Origin: Aquimarina agarilytica ZC1
GTDB lineage: Bacteria; Bacteroidota; Bacteroidia; Flavobacteriales; Flavobacteriaceae
Assembly: GCF_000255455.1 (NCBI RefSeq)
Contig: NZ_JH621247.1
Location: 37,434 to 101,433, forward strand
Direction: 5' to 3'
DNA length: 64,000 bases
The position numbers and the translations under genes were made by a program. Under the pieces are notes generated by a model, which made no database searches, had not been told where the DNA came from, and saw only the letters and a list, made by a program, of their open reading frames with translations. Below, in pieces: positions 53,764 through 63,247 of the stretch (positions are counted from its first letter, which is position 1; every line of letters starts with the position of its first letter).

Positions 53764-54354
53764 TTATATTTTTTCTAAAGTAACAATAATTTGTCCTTTT
53801 GGGTTAGTAGTTGTAAATCCATTTAAATCAAAACCTTCTTCTATTATCGAAATAAAGCTAGTTTGTGCGATGTCTAGTTTATACTGAATTTCGTTTTTAG
53901 TAAATTTAATGATTTCAGCTTTTGAGCCAGCTATAACGGAATCCCCTTCGCTAATAGACCAATCGTTTAGTGTCGAAGTGCCCCCTAAAATTTTGCTTGA
54001 TTCAAACGTATCTTCGCGAGTTGTAGGCTGGTTTATCATTAAAGGTGTTACAAAGTTTGTATTTGCTTTAAAAGTACCATCAAATGTTACTTTATTAGGA
54101 GTAGTTTCAAATAAAGCAGTGGTGTTAAATTCAGAACCTTCAGTGGTAAAAGGAATTTCTATAGTTGTTTCGTCAACTTTTAAGTCGACAGTACCATTAC
54201 TAACTTCAAAATTTGTAAGTTTCCATTTTCCAACTAGGTTTTCATCAACTAGGTCTATTACGGGTTTAATTGGTGCTCCGGCATCATCCCCAGAGCAAGA
54301 AACTATAAATAGGGTAACTAGGGTTAATAAAGAGCTAAAAAAAAGATTTTTCAT
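53764..54354 (-). CDS. lipocalin-like lipoprotein
   Basis: The 196-residue protein has a lipoprotein signal ending FIVSC (C20) followed by SGDD, and then ENLVGKWKLTNFEVSNG, the usual opening of Bacteroidetes lipocalin-like domains. Several beta strands follow. Its ligand and role are unknown. It lies downstream of typA but has its own start region, with a terminator between. Confidence 0.75.
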   Translation of the reverse strand: MKNLFFSSLLTLVTLFIVSCSGDDAGAPIKPVIDLVDENLVGKWKLTNFEVSNGTVDLKVDETTIEIPFTTEGSEFNTTALFETTPNKVTFDGTFKANTNFVTPLMINQPTTREDTFESSKILGGTSTLNDWSISEGDSVIAGSKAEIIKFTKNEIQYKLDIAQTSFISIIEEGFDLNGFTTTNPKGQIIVTLEKI

Positions 54355-54374
54355 AAGTTAAAGTTTAGGAAAGT

Positions 54375-54415
54375 AAAAAGGTATCATATTCTATGAATAT
54401 AACACCTTTTTATTG
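54375..54415 (-). terminator. terminator of typA
   Basis: AAAAAGGT-ATATTC (54375-54391) pairs with GAATAT-ACCTTTTT (54395-54411) with an internal mismatch. It lies past the typA stop on the minus strand. Confidence 0.65.
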
Positions 54416-54437
54416 TTTTTATTATTTTTTAAATGAA

Positions 54438-56240
54438 TTAAGCTATTTTGTTGCGCTTACGTTCATTTTCTGTTAAATATATTTTTCTTAATCTTAGGTA
54501 ATTAGGTGTTACTTCAACATATTCATCTTTCTGTATAAATTCTAAAGCTTCTTCTAAAGAGAATTTAATTGCAGGAACAATTTTAGCTTTGTCATCTGCT
54601 CCAGAAGAACGGACATTAGATAATTTTTTTGTTTTTGTAATATTTACAGTCATATCATCACCTCGAGAATTTTCTCCAATAACTTGACCTTCGTAAATAT
54701 CTTCACCTGGATCAACAAAGAAACGACCTCTGTCCTGTAATTTATCAATAGAATAAGGAATTGCTTTTCCTAATTCCATAGAAACTAATGATCCGTTTTG
54801 ACGTTCTGGAATACCGCCTCGCATTGGTTGGTATTCAGTAAATCTATGTGCCATAATAGCTTCTCCGGCAGTGGCAGTTAATAATTGATTACGCAAACCA
54901 ATAATACCTCTTGAAGGAATAATAAATTCACAAATCATACGGTCACCTTTAGTTTCCATACTAAGGAGTTCTCCTTTTCTAAGCGTAACCATTTCAACAG
55001 CTTTACCTGATACGTTTTCTGGTAAGTCAATAGTTAACTCCTCAACAGGTTCGCATTTAACACCATCAATTTCCTTAATGATTACTTGTGGCTGACCTAT
55101 TTGTAGTTCGTAACCTTCTCTACGCATAGTTTCTATAAGTACAGAAAGGTGTAATACTCCACGTCCGAAAACTAAAAATTTATCGGCACTATCGGTTTCA
55201 TTTACACGTAAAGCAAGATTTTTTTCAAGCTCTTTTGTTAAACGATCTTTAATATGGCGTGATGTTACAAATTTTCCATCTTTTCCAAAGAAGGGAGAGT
55301 CATTAATGGTAAATAACATACTCATAGTTGGTTCATCAATGGCAATAGTTTTTAAAGCCTCAGGGTTTTCTATGTCAGCAACGGTATCACCAATATCAAA
55401 ACCTTCTAAACCTACTAATGCGCAAATATCACCTACTTGAACCTCAGAAACTTTTTTACGGCCTAAACCTTCAAAACTATGAAGTTCTTTAATTTTTGAT
55501 TTTAAAATAGAACCATCCCTTTTTACTAAAGATACTTGCTGTCCTTCAACTAAGCTACCTCTTTGTAAACGTCCAATAGCTATACGACCAGTAAACGAAG
55601 AGAAGTCTAATGAAGTAATAAGCAATTGAGTGGTCCCTTCATCAAATTTTGGTGCAGGAATATGTTCCAAAACCATATCTAATAATGGTTCTATGTTTTC
55701 AGTTTGGTTTTTCCAATCGGTACTCATCCAATTGTTTTTAGCAGAACCATAAACCGTTGGGAAATCTAATTGCCATTCTTCTGCGCCAAGCTCAAACATT
55801 AAATCAAATACCTTTTCATGGACTTCATCGGGAGTACAATTTTCCTTGTCCACTTTGTTTACAACTACGCATGGTTTTAAACCAAGATCAATAGCTTTTT
55901 GCAATACAAAACGAGTCTGAGGCATTGGTCCTTCAAAAGCATCAACAAGTAATAAAACCCCATCGGCCATGTTTAATACACGCTCAACTTCACCACCAAA
56001 ATCGGCGTGACCCGGAGTGTCGATAATGTTAATTTTTGTTCCTTTATAAGTAACCGAAACGTTTTTAGACGTAATGGTAATACCACGTTCACGTTCTAAA
56101 TCATTATTGTCAAGAATTAAATCTCCTGTGTTTTCGTTTTCACGAAACAATTGACAGTGATACATGATTTTATCAACCAAGGTGGTTTTTCCGTGGTCAA
56201 CGTGTGCAATAATGGCTATGTTTTTAATCGTATTACTCAT
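54438..56240 (-). CDS. typA: ribosome-associated GTPase TypA/BipA
   Basis: The 600-residue translational GTPase acts in 50S assembly and stress adaptation. The G domain has HVDHGKTT (13-20), DTPGHADFGGEV and NKVDKENC. Domains of the EF-G type follow, and the BipA-specific C-terminal domain includes RGIIGLRNQLLTATAGEA. Length and order are canonical. Confidence 0.97.
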   Translation of the reverse strand: MSNTIKNIAIIAHVDHGKTTLVDKIMYHCQLFRENENTGDLILDNNDLERERGITITSKNVSVTYKGTKINIIDTPGHADFGGEVERVLNMADGVLLLVDAFEGPMPQTRFVLQKAIDLGLKPCVVVNKVDKENCTPDEVHEKVFDLMFELGAEEWQLDFPTVYGSAKNNWMSTDWKNQTENIEPLLDMVLEHIPAPKFDEGTTQLLITSLDFSSFTGRIAIGRLQRGSLVEGQQVSLVKRDGSILKSKIKELHSFEGLGRKKVSEVQVGDICALVGLEGFDIGDTVADIENPEALKTIAIDEPTMSMLFTINDSPFFGKDGKFVTSRHIKDRLTKELEKNLALRVNETDSADKFLVFGRGVLHLSVLIETMRREGYELQIGQPQVIIKEIDGVKCEPVEELTIDLPENVSGKAVEMVTLRKGELLSMETKGDRMICEFIIPSRGIIGLRNQLLTATAGEAIMAHRFTEYQPMRGGIPERQNGSLVSMELGKAIPYSIDKLQDRGRFFVDPGEDIYEGQVIGENSRGDDMTVNITKTKKLSNVRSSGADDKAKIVPAIKFSLEEALEFIQKDEYVEVTPNYLRLRKIYLTENERKRNKIA

Positions 56241-56272
56241 AAAAGCTAATTTATTGATACTAAAATTTGGCG

Positions 56273-56280
56273 CAAAGGTA
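56273..56280 (-). promoter_or_regulatory. putative promoter -7 box of typA
   Basis: On the minus strand TACCTTTG, followed by CG, matches the TAnnTTTG consensus 32 bases before the typA ATG. The -33 element is not clear. Confidence 0.5.
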
Positions 56281-56413
56281 CGTTTATTTGGTTAATTACT
56301 GTGTAGTGAAGTGTTTTTGTTGTCTTCTTCTTTATTTAAATAAGGATTTTACAAATAAGAATAGTATTTAAATTAAAAAATCTAAACAATTTTTAGTTGG
56401 AAATGAAGGGCAT

Positions 56414-56460
56414 TTCTGTAGACTGATTACCCTGATTTAGGTGAGTGCAGTTGCACAGAA
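56414..56460. promoter_or_regulatory. compact structured patch upstream of kdsA
   Basis: TTCTGT (56414-56419) pairs with ACAGAA (56455-56460). Inside lie TTACC/GGTGA (56427-56431 and 56440-56444) and GTGCA/TGCAC (56445-56449 and 56452-56456). The patch ends 15 bases before the -33 box of kdsA. It is either an operator region or part of a longer RNA. No known family comes to mind. Confidence 0.45.
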
Positions 56461-56475
56461 TACTGTTTTATAATG

Positions 56476-56506
56476 TTGGTATAGTTTTTTAATTAAATTA
56501 CTTTTG
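56476..56506 (+). promoter_or_regulatory. promoter of kdsA
   Basis: TTG (56476-56478), 20 bases, then TACTTTTG (56499-56506) fit the Bacteroidetes consensus. The kdsA ATG is 17 bases downstream. Confidence 0.7.
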
Positions 56507-56522
56507 TGTAAACTGAAATAAA

Positions 56523-57341
56523 ATGCAACTAAACAATATTCCTAAAATAAAAAATTTAGATAGTAATAATTTTTTTTTACTAGCTGGTCCATGTGCGATA
56601 GAAGGGGAAGAAATGGCGCTTAGAATTGCTGAAAAAGTAGTTCAAATAACATCGGATTTAAATATTCCTTATGTGTTTAAAGGCTCTTTTAAAAAAGCAA
56701 ATCGTAGTCGTGTAGATAGTTTTACCGGAATAGGTGATGAAAAAGCCTTGAAAATTTTAAGGAAAGTATCAGAAACATTTGATGTTCCTACAGTGACAGA
56801 TATTCATACTAATGAGGATGCTGCTAAGGCGGCAGAATATGTGGATGTGTTGCAAATTCCTGCTTTTTTAGTGCGTCAAACAGATTTAGTGGTAGCAGCA
56901 GCAAAAACTGGAAAAACGGTAAATCTAAAAAAAGGACAATTTATGAGTCCTGAAGCTATGCAACATGCGATCAGAAAAGTGCACGATAGTGGTAATGATA
57001 ATGCTATGATTACAGATCGAGGTACGATGTTTGGATATCAGGATATGGTAGTAGATTTTAGAGGGATACCTACCATGAAACAGTATGGAACTACGGTGTT
57101 AGATGTTACACATTCATTGCAACAACCCAATCAATCAAGTGGAGTAACTGGAGGAAGGCCAGATATGATTGAAACCATTGCTAGAGCTGGAATTGCAACA
57201 GGAGTAGATGGTTTGTTTATCGAAACTCATTTTGACCCTTCAAAAGCAAAAAGTGATGGTGCTAATATGTTGCACTTAGATTATTTGAAAAATTTACTAA
57301 CTAATTTAGTGGCTATTAGGCAAACTATAAATAGTTTGTAA
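56523..57341 (+). CDS. kdsA: 3-deoxy-D-manno-octulosonate 8-phosphate synthase
   Basis: The 272-residue enzyme condenses phosphoenolpyruvate with arabinose 5-phosphate to give Kdo 8-phosphate for lipopolysaccharide. Family landmarks are LAGPCAIEGE, FKGSFKKANRSRVDSFTG, VLQIPAFLVRQTDL, NLKKGQFMSPEAM and IETHFDP. It is convergent with a glycosyltransferase gene that ends seven bases away. Confidence 0.97.
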   Translation: MQLNNIPKIKNLDSNNFFLLAGPCAIEGEEMALRIAEKVVQITSDLNIPYVFKGSFKKANRSRVDSFTGIGDEKALKILRKVSETFDVPTVTDIHTNEDAAKAAEYVDVLQIPAFLVRQTDLVVAAAKTGKTVNLKKGQFMSPEAMQHAIRKVHDSGNDNAMITDRGTMFGYQDMVVDFRGIPTMKQYGTTVLDVTHSLQQPNQSSGVTGGRPDMIETIARAGIATGVDGLFIETHFDPSKAKSDGANMLHLDYLKNLLTNLVAIRQTINSL

Positions 57342-57348
57342 ATTGGAG

Positions 57349-58497
57349 TTAGTCTAAACTCCATGCTTTTAGGTATTTTTTTGCTACTTCGGTACATTCG
57401 TGATGTTGCTCAATAAATTTTCGAGCTCTTTTCGAAATAGCTAACATTTTATCAGGGTTTTCAATAAGCTCTGATAATTTGTTTACTAAATAATCTACAT
57501 TAGGCCTAGCTTCAACTAATGGCATGGTTGCTTCAGTGAGGTTGTAATAATTTTTAAAATCCTCATTAGCTCCGCTAACTACGACTTTCCCTTTAGCCAT
57601 AGCTTCTCTACCATTATAGCCTTGATCGTAACTCAAACATTGGTCTAGTAGAATATGGGATTCATTATACACTTTCATATACTCGTTATAGGGTAAATTT
57701 CGAGTAATTTTTACAGTTACTTTGCTTGGGTATTTTTGTTTAATAATATCAAGCGCATCTAAAAAATAGGGAATTCCTTTGGCCAGTTGATTAGTAGTAT
57801 TAATGCCACAAAAAATATTGATTTTATTACTCAAGTCTAAAGCTGTAAATTTTAGTTTTGATAGATCAATAGGGGTAGGGATCATGTTTAGGGCCTTAGG
57901 AGTGCCTTTGTAAACAATTTCATAATCAATATCGCTTGGTATTATCCCTTTAATATGGTTTAATAAATAATTGAAATGGTTTACATGATTTGTTTCAAGA
58001 TATTTTAAGGCATATTGAAATTCTTTTTTTAAGCTCTTATCTTTTATGTAAGGAGTTAAACTAGAAAAACTTATATGCTTGTTAAGCATATAATCTACCC
58101 ATGGAGTTTCCATACTACCTCCATGTAAATAGATGTTTTTATTATATGCTGTAATACTATTAAATAATACTTTTTCAGTTTTAGGAGTTCCTAAAAAAGC
58201 GATGCTATTTATAAATTGAATAGCGTCGTACTTTTCAAGTAATGGAACTGTTTTTTTAAATTGATTTCTTAATTCAAGCATTGAAAGATCAATTTTAAAA
58301 AATGTATAAAACCCATTTTTTATAAAATTTAATAAACGGTTTTTTTTAAAATATTTGATGCCTAAATTAATATCTACAGGATAATTTTTAAATCCATCTC
58401 CATGAGCAATAATAGTAACTTCGTGACCTAAATTTGTAAGGCCTTTTTTTAATGAATTATGGAAACCACTGTATTCTCCAACTAAAAGTATCTTCAT
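57349..58497 (-). CDS. glycosyltransferase, GT4-like
   Basis: The 382-residue protein has the GT-B opening KILLVGEYSGFHNSLKKGL and the C-terminal GREAMAKGKVVVSGA segment with the acidic pair expected for nucleotide-sugar binding. It adds an unknown sugar to a surface glycan at the cytosolic face. Its ATG overlaps the stop of the dioxygenase-like gene as TAATG, so the two are coupled. Confidence 0.8.
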   Translation of the reverse strand: MKILLVGEYSGFHNSLKKGLTNLGHEVTIIAHGDGFKNYPVDINLGIKYFKKNRLLNFIKNGFYTFFKIDLSMLELRNQFKKTVPLLEKYDAIQFINSIAFLGTPKTEKVLFNSITAYNKNIYLHGGSMETPWVDYMLNKHISFSSLTPYIKDKSLKKEFQYALKYLETNHVNHFNYLLNHIKGIIPSDIDYEIVYKGTPKALNMIPTPIDLSKLKFTALDLSNKINIFCGINTTNQLAKGIPYFLDALDIIKQKYPSKVTVKITRNLPYNEYMKVYNESHILLDQCLSYDQGYNGREAMAKGKVVVSGANEDFKNYYNLTEATMPLVEARPNVDYLVNKLSELIENPDKMLAISKRARKFIEQHHECTEVAKKYLKAWSLD

Positions 58498-59345
58498 TAA
58501 TCTTCTTTTTTATCAAAACGGAGTTCTAAAGCAATTCTTGTAACATCGGTATTTTTATTGATAGCAGCACCGTGAATTAAAAATGGAGAAAAAATTAAAG
58601 CTTCATTTTTTTTGGGATTTGGTCTAAACATTTTGAAAGGACCATTTGTTGTTTTGATAATACAAGGAACATAGTATTGATTACCATTTATATATGCCCC
58701 CTTAGCTTTGGTGCGAATAATTTGATCTTCAGGAATAAGGTGGCTTCCTTCAATTACAGGTAGGGAAGAGTGTTCATTGCAACCTGCAATAGGAATCCAA
58801 ATATTTAAAATATTCTTCCAATAATCAAGGTAGCCATCTCTATGGGGAGGATTGATGTCTAAGCTATTTGGGCGACTTATTCGTATTTGAATATGAGAGC
58901 TTTGTAATTGTTTAATATATGGGGTTAGTTTTGTATTTGTGTGTTTACTAAATTTTAAAGCTAATTTTTCAAAATCAAGATCGAAATCTTCATTTCTTAA
59001 GTTTTTGGTGTGATTAATTACCTTTAAATGATTCTCTTGATTGGTTATATATTTATGGTAATCTCCAATGTTAAAATCGTTTTCAGTAACGGTTATACCT
59101 GCTAATTTGATCCCTTTTAATATATTTTTTTTAATTGAATTACTTAATAATTTAAATTCGATATCAGAAAAAGCAGAAATTATTTTAAACCCTTCAGATT
59201 CCCATTCAGTATTTTCTAAAATATTGCCTTGAGATTGATAAAGCACTTCTGGCTTTCCTTTAAAAAATGATCCAGAAACATTAAATGAAAATGGCTCATT
59301 ATCAATTAAAAGAGCGCAAGTGTGTTTTTCTAGTGAATTATCCAA
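58497..59345 (-). CDS. phytanoyl-CoA dioxygenase-like Fe(II)/2-oxoglutarate oxygenase
   Basis: The 282-residue protein has the facial triad of 2-oxoglutarate oxygenases: H168-x-D170 (PHRDG), distal H258 (LIHGA), with R270 (VTRIALE) for 2-oxoglutarate. The fold in between (LNIWIPIAG, PVIEGSH) fits the PhyH family. It is coupled to a glycosyltransferase, so it may hydroxylate a sugar or lipid of the glycan. The substrate is not known. Confidence 0.78.
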   Translation of the reverse strand: MDNSLEKHTCALLIDNEPFSFNVSGSFFKGKPEVLYQSQGNILENTEWESEGFKIISAFSDIEFKLLSNSIKKNILKGIKLAGITVTENDFNIGDYHKYITNQENHLKVINHTKNLRNEDFDLDFEKLALKFSKHTNTKLTPYIKQLQSSHIQIRISRPNSLDINPPHRDGYLDYWKNILNIWIPIAGCNEHSSLPVIEGSHLIPEDQIIRTKAKGAYINGNQYYVPCIIKTTNGPFKMFRPNPKKNEALIFSPFLIHGAAINKNTDVTRIALELRFDKKED

Positions 59346-59434
59346 AATTAAAATAACTAAGTTGGTTTGTGTTGAAAATAATAAATTGAAATATTATTCG
59401 ATATATTAGTGCAAAATACTAATAATTTACATTA

Positions 59435-60541
59435 ATGATATCATCCAAAATGAATAAGCTAAACGTAGCAGTCATTGTTATTTCATTATCAAGAGGTGGA
59501 GCAGAGCGTTCAACGGGGACCATTTCTAAAATTTTAGAAAATTTAGGTCATTCTGTTACTTTGATTTCGATTATTGATGAAAATGAATTTGAGCATGGGG
59601 GTGAATATTACGCTTTAGGGAGTACTAAAAATTATAAAACAGTTTTTGGAAGAAAGATCAGTAAGTTTTTAGATGCTTATCAACTATTCCAAAAAATAAA
59701 TTTTGATGTTGTTATTGATGGAAGAACACGACCACTTTTTTTAAAAGAATTGATTTTTAACAATTTAATATTTAAAAATATTCCTGTTGTCAGAATTATG
59801 CATAATTCATATTTACCTCAAAGTTTTCCAAAATTAAAATGGCAAGCAAGATATTTATATAAGAATGATTCTTTAATTGCTGTTTCTAAAAAAGCCCAAC
59901 AAATTGTGGAGGATACTTATGGCTTTGATAATGTAAGAACAATTAACTACCCGGTTTCTCAAAAAAAGATAGTTGAAAGTGCTCAAGCCGAATTAAATAT
60001 TTTGGAAACCAATTATGTTTTATTTTATGGAAGATTTGATAACGAAAGTAAAAATCTACTTTTTTTATTGGAAGCTTATTCTATGTCTAAATTATCTGAA
60101 TTGGGGATACCACTGATTTTGGTGGGAAAAGGGCCAGATAAACCGACTATAGAAAATAAAATAAAGGAACTAAATTTAATTTATCATGTTATATTTAAAA
60201 ATTACACACCTAATCCAATGCCATATGTTAAAAAGGCATTATTTACAGTAATGACTAGTAATTTTGAAGGTTTTCCGATGACGTTAATTGAGTCGCTAAC
60301 TTTAGGAACACCTGTAGTAACACTAGATTTCATTTCTGGGCCTTCAGAAATTATAGAAACAGGGGTAAATGGTATTTTAGTGACAACAAAAACAACTAAA
60401 GCTTTTAGTTTAGCTTTAAATAAAATGGTTGAAGATGTTGAGTTTTATAATAAATGTGTACAAGGTACATTTGAAAGCATAAAATATTTTGATAATTTTT
60501 ATATTGCCAAAAAATGGGAGACTTTATTAAATGAATTATGA
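59435..60541 (+). CDS. glycosyltransferase family 4
   Basis: The 368-residue GT-B enzyme begins with AVIVISLSRGGAERSTGTI, the standard acceptor-side loop, and has SNFEGFPMTLIESLTLGTPV near residue 285, with the conserved E-x7-E motif for the donor. The ATG at 59450 is an alternative start. Its stop overlaps the fdtA start as ATGA, which ties it to the amino-sugar pathway. Confidence 0.88.
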   Translation: MISSKMNKLNVAVIVISLSRGGAERSTGTISKILENLGHSVTLISIIDENEFEHGGEYYALGSTKNYKTVFGRKISKFLDAYQLFQKINFDVVIDGRTRPLFLKELIFNNLIFKNIPVVRIMHNSYLPQSFPKLKWQARYLYKNDSLIAVSKKAQQIVEDTYGFDNVRTINYPVSQKKIVESAQAELNILETNYVLFYGRFDNESKNLLFLLEAYSMSKLSELGIPLILVGKGPDKPTIENKIKELNLIYHVIFKNYTPNPMPYVKKALFTVMTSNFEGFPMTLIESLTLGTPVVTLDFISGPSEIIETGVNGILVTTKTTKAFSLALNKMVEDVEFYNKCVQGTFESIKYFDNFYIAKKWETLLNEL

Positions 60542-60966
60542 AAAAGACAAGAATTAATGATTGTCACATTATTGAGCTCGATAAAATAGAAGGAGACGAT
60601 AGTAGAGGGAGTCTCTCTGTAATTGAAAAAGATAGTATTCCTTTTGAATCGAAGCGGATCTATTATTTATATGATGTTCCAAGTGATGCTAGGCGTGGTG
60701 GACATGCCCACAAAGAATTGCATCAATTTTTAATTCCAGTTAGTGGTAGTTTTGATATAATTTTAAACGACGGAAAAAAAGAGCAAACCTTCACAATGAA
60801 TAAGCCTAACAAAGGTTTATATTTATGCCCTGGGATATGGCGCGAAATTGAAAATTTTTCTTCTGGAGCTGTCTGTTTAGTATTAGCTTCCGAAGTTTAT
60901 TTGGAGGAGGATTATATTAGAGATTTTCATACTTTTTTAAGATTAAAATTACCTAAAATTCAATAA
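60538..60966 (+). CDS. fdtA: dTDP-4-oxo-6-deoxy-glucose 3,4-ketoisomerase, FdtA/WxcM-like
   Basis: The 142-residue cupin has DSRGSLSVIE, RIYYLYDVP, then the catalytic histidines in RGGHAHKELHQFLIPVSG and the closing LVLASEVYLEEDYIRD. It moves the keto group from C4 to C3 of the dTDP sugar, which is the step before FdtB-type amination. The partner gene lies 10.4 kb away at 49004. It overlaps the convergent glycosyltransferase gene by 18 bases at the 3' ends. Confidence 0.85.
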   Translation: MKKTRINDCHIIELDKIEGDDSRGSLSVIEKDSIPFESKRIYYLYDVPSDARRGGHAHKELHQFLIPVSGSFDIILNDGKKEQTFTMNKPNKGLYLCPGIWREIENFSSGAVCLVLASEVYLEEDYIRDFHTFLRLKLPKIQ

Positions 60967-61857
60967 TAACTTTATCAACCAATGAGGTAAATGTAATAGT
61001 ACTAATCTTTTAAAAGATAGATTGCTTAAGTTGATTTGTGATTTAAATTCTTTGAATTTTCTTTTTTTTCCTAAAATTTTGTATTGATTAGCAATAGCAA
61101 ACCTATTTTGGTCTAAATAAGATTTTAAATAAGGTGTATTGCCTTCAGAATTTTTATTTTTTGAAATTAATAGCGCTTTATTGTCTATATTTTTTGAGTC
61201 GGATAAAGAATCAAAAACAAATAGTGCATAAATTGTTGTTTCTCTTTTGTTAAATATAAATGAATGTTTTATTCCTAATCGAGTCCATAAGTCGATATCT
61301 TGTATGGATATAATATCTGGATCAAAAAAGAAATCATTATCAAGTATTAATTTCTTTTCAATACAAACTGCAGAGGTCCATGCGATATCGGCAATTAAAC
61401 TGCTTTTAAAGTAATTTTGAATAATGTATAAGTCTTCAAATTCTGGTTTAGGTAAATAACTAAAACGGTTTTCTTTATACGTGTTTTTCTTAGTTTCTAC
61501 TTTATAATTGTTACAGAAAATTTTATACTCTGGATATGCGGAAATAGCTCTATTTAATTCAGAAAGATGATTAGGAAACCAATAATCATCAGCATCTAAA
61601 AAAGCGATGTATTTTCCATTAGCAAATTTTATCCCATTATTACGTGCTGTTGAAACACCGCTATTTTTTTGAGAATAAATTTTAATTTTTTTATCATTTA
61701 TTTTTTCAACAACAGATAAGCTGTTATCTGTTGATCCATCATTTATAATTATTATTTCATAATCAATGAAATTCTGTTTTAAAGCAGAATCTAGTGTGGT
61801 CTTTATAAAATCTTCTTTATTGTATAATGGTATTATTACTGAAAAAAATGGTGTCAT
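60949..61857 (-). CDS. glycosyltransferase family 2
   Basis: The protein has the GT-A core: FSVIIPLYNKEDFIKTTLDS, the nucleotide-binding IINDGSTDNS and FLDADDYW as the DxD-like motif. I start at the ATG at 61857 because MTPFFSVIIPLYNKE is the normal opening of the family. An in-frame ATG at 61902 would add 15 hydrophobic residues of unclear purpose. Donor and acceptor are unknown. Confidence 0.88.
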   Translation of the reverse strand: MTPFFSVIIPLYNKEDFIKTTLDSALKQNFIDYEIIIINDGSTDNSLSVVEKINDKKIKIYSQKNSGVSTARNNGIKFANGKYIAFLDADDYWFPNHLSELNRAISAYPEYKIFCNNYKVETKKNTYKENRFSYLPKPEFEDLYIIQNYFKSSLIADIAWTSAVCIEKKLILDNDFFFDPDIISIQDIDLWTRLGIKHSFIFNKRETTIYALFVFDSLSDSKNIDNKALLISKNKNSEGNTPYLKSYLDQNRFAIANQYKILGKKRKFKEFKSQINLSNLSFKRLVLLHLPHWLIKLLLNFR

Positions 61858-61941
61858 AAAAATTAAAAATATAAGTAAATAAAAGTAATTTTTTCTAGAC
61901 AAAGAAAATTACTAATATTTGTTTTAATTAAGATTTAAGTT

Positions 61942-63069
61942 TTGGCATCAAAAAAAATTCAAATTATAGCATTTAATAATCCTTACCCTGTAAATTATGG
62001 AGGGGTTATTGATGTTTTTTATAAGATAGAGGCACTAAAAGAAATAGGTTATCAGGTATATTTGCATATTTTTTATGATGATAGAGTTAATATCTCGGTT
62101 TTAGAAAAACTATGTGAAGAGGTTTATCTGTACAAAAGAAACAAATTATTTTATAATTTTTTTAGTTTAATACCTTTTAGTGTTAAATCAAGAAATTCAA
62201 AGGAGTTGTATGCAAGGATAACAAATAAGACAAATATTCCTGTGCTTTTTGAAAGTATTCAAACTACATATATTCTTAAAAAGTTTCATTTTAATAATGA
62301 AACTTTAGTAAGAACTCACAATATTGAGCATGAATATTATTTTGGTATAGCTAAGAGTGAGTCTTGTTTTTTTAAAAAGCTTATTTTTTATATAGAAGGT
62401 TGGAAGTTAAAAAGATATCAGTCTGTGTTGAAAAAAGCGGATATAATATTGACACTTTCGGAAAGAGATACGAGTTATTTTAATTCGATTTTTAAAGGGA
62501 AAACACTATTCCTGCCTGTGTTTCATGGAAATAAAAAGGTGAAAGAAACTATGAATTCTAAAAGCAAATTCGCTCTTTATCATGGTGATCTTTCAATTTC
62601 AGATAATGTAGAGTCGGCAATTTTTATATGCTCACTTTTTTATAATTTAAAACAGGAACTGGTTATAGCTAGTTCTGTTTTGCCAAATCGTATCAAGAAA
62701 ATTATAAAAAATTATTCAAACATAAAATATATAAATATTAGAGAAGAAGAGGTTTTAGAAGATCTGTTGGCAAAAGCACATGTTAATATATTAGTATCAC
62801 TACAAGAGTCTGGAACTAAATTAAAGGTGTTTAATGCTTTGTATAAAGGGAAATATTGTATTGTGAATGCTAATATAGTTGATGATAAAAATATACTAAA
62901 ACTATGTTATGTAGCCAATACAAAATCTGAATTCCAGAAAAGTATACAAGAAATTTTTGGTAAGGATTATCAATTTTCAAGTGAACGAGCTCGCGTATTG
63001 AAAAATTATGAATCGTTGAACTTGGTTAAAAAGTTATCCTACTACCTTGAGACTAATAAAATCACATAG
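61942..63069 (+). CDS. glycosyltransferase, GT4-like
   Basis: The 375-residue protein has a GT-B start (IIAFNNPYPVNYGGVIDVFYK) and a C-terminal ESGTKLKVFNALYKGKYCIV segment like that of the GT1/GT4 donor domain. The frame begins with TTG at 61942; no ATG is near that would keep the first strand. The gene faces away from the GT2 gene, with 84 bases between. The following 178 bases (63070-63247) show no gene. Confidence 0.8.
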   Translation: MASKKIQIIAFNNPYPVNYGGVIDVFYKIEALKEIGYQVYLHIFYDDRVNISVLEKLCEEVYLYKRNKLFYNFFSLIPFSVKSRNSKELYARITNKTNIPVLFESIQTTYILKKFHFNNETLVRTHNIEHEYYFGIAKSESCFFKKLIFYIEGWKLKRYQSVLKKADIILTLSERDTSYFNSIFKGKTLFLPVFHGNKKVKETMNSKSKFALYHGDLSISDNVESAIFICSLFYNLKQELVIASSVLPNRIKKIIKNYSNIKYINIREEEVLEDLLAKAHVNILVSLQESGTKLKVFNALYKGKYCIVNANIVDDKNILKLCYVANTKSEFQKSIQEIFGKDYQFSSERARVLKNYESLNLVKKLSYYLETNKIT

Positions 63070-63247
63070 TTTTGTTAGTCTTGAATAAATTAACGTTAAT
63101 ATTTTTATAATAGAAGCATGATTGTTATGAAACTATTTAAAAAAAAGATAAACGTTTTTTAGTGTATTATGTATGAATTTAACCTTAGTTCGTGTTTTTT
63201 GAAACAAAGCGATCTAGAGTTTTTATTGAATACAAAATGATTTAAAA

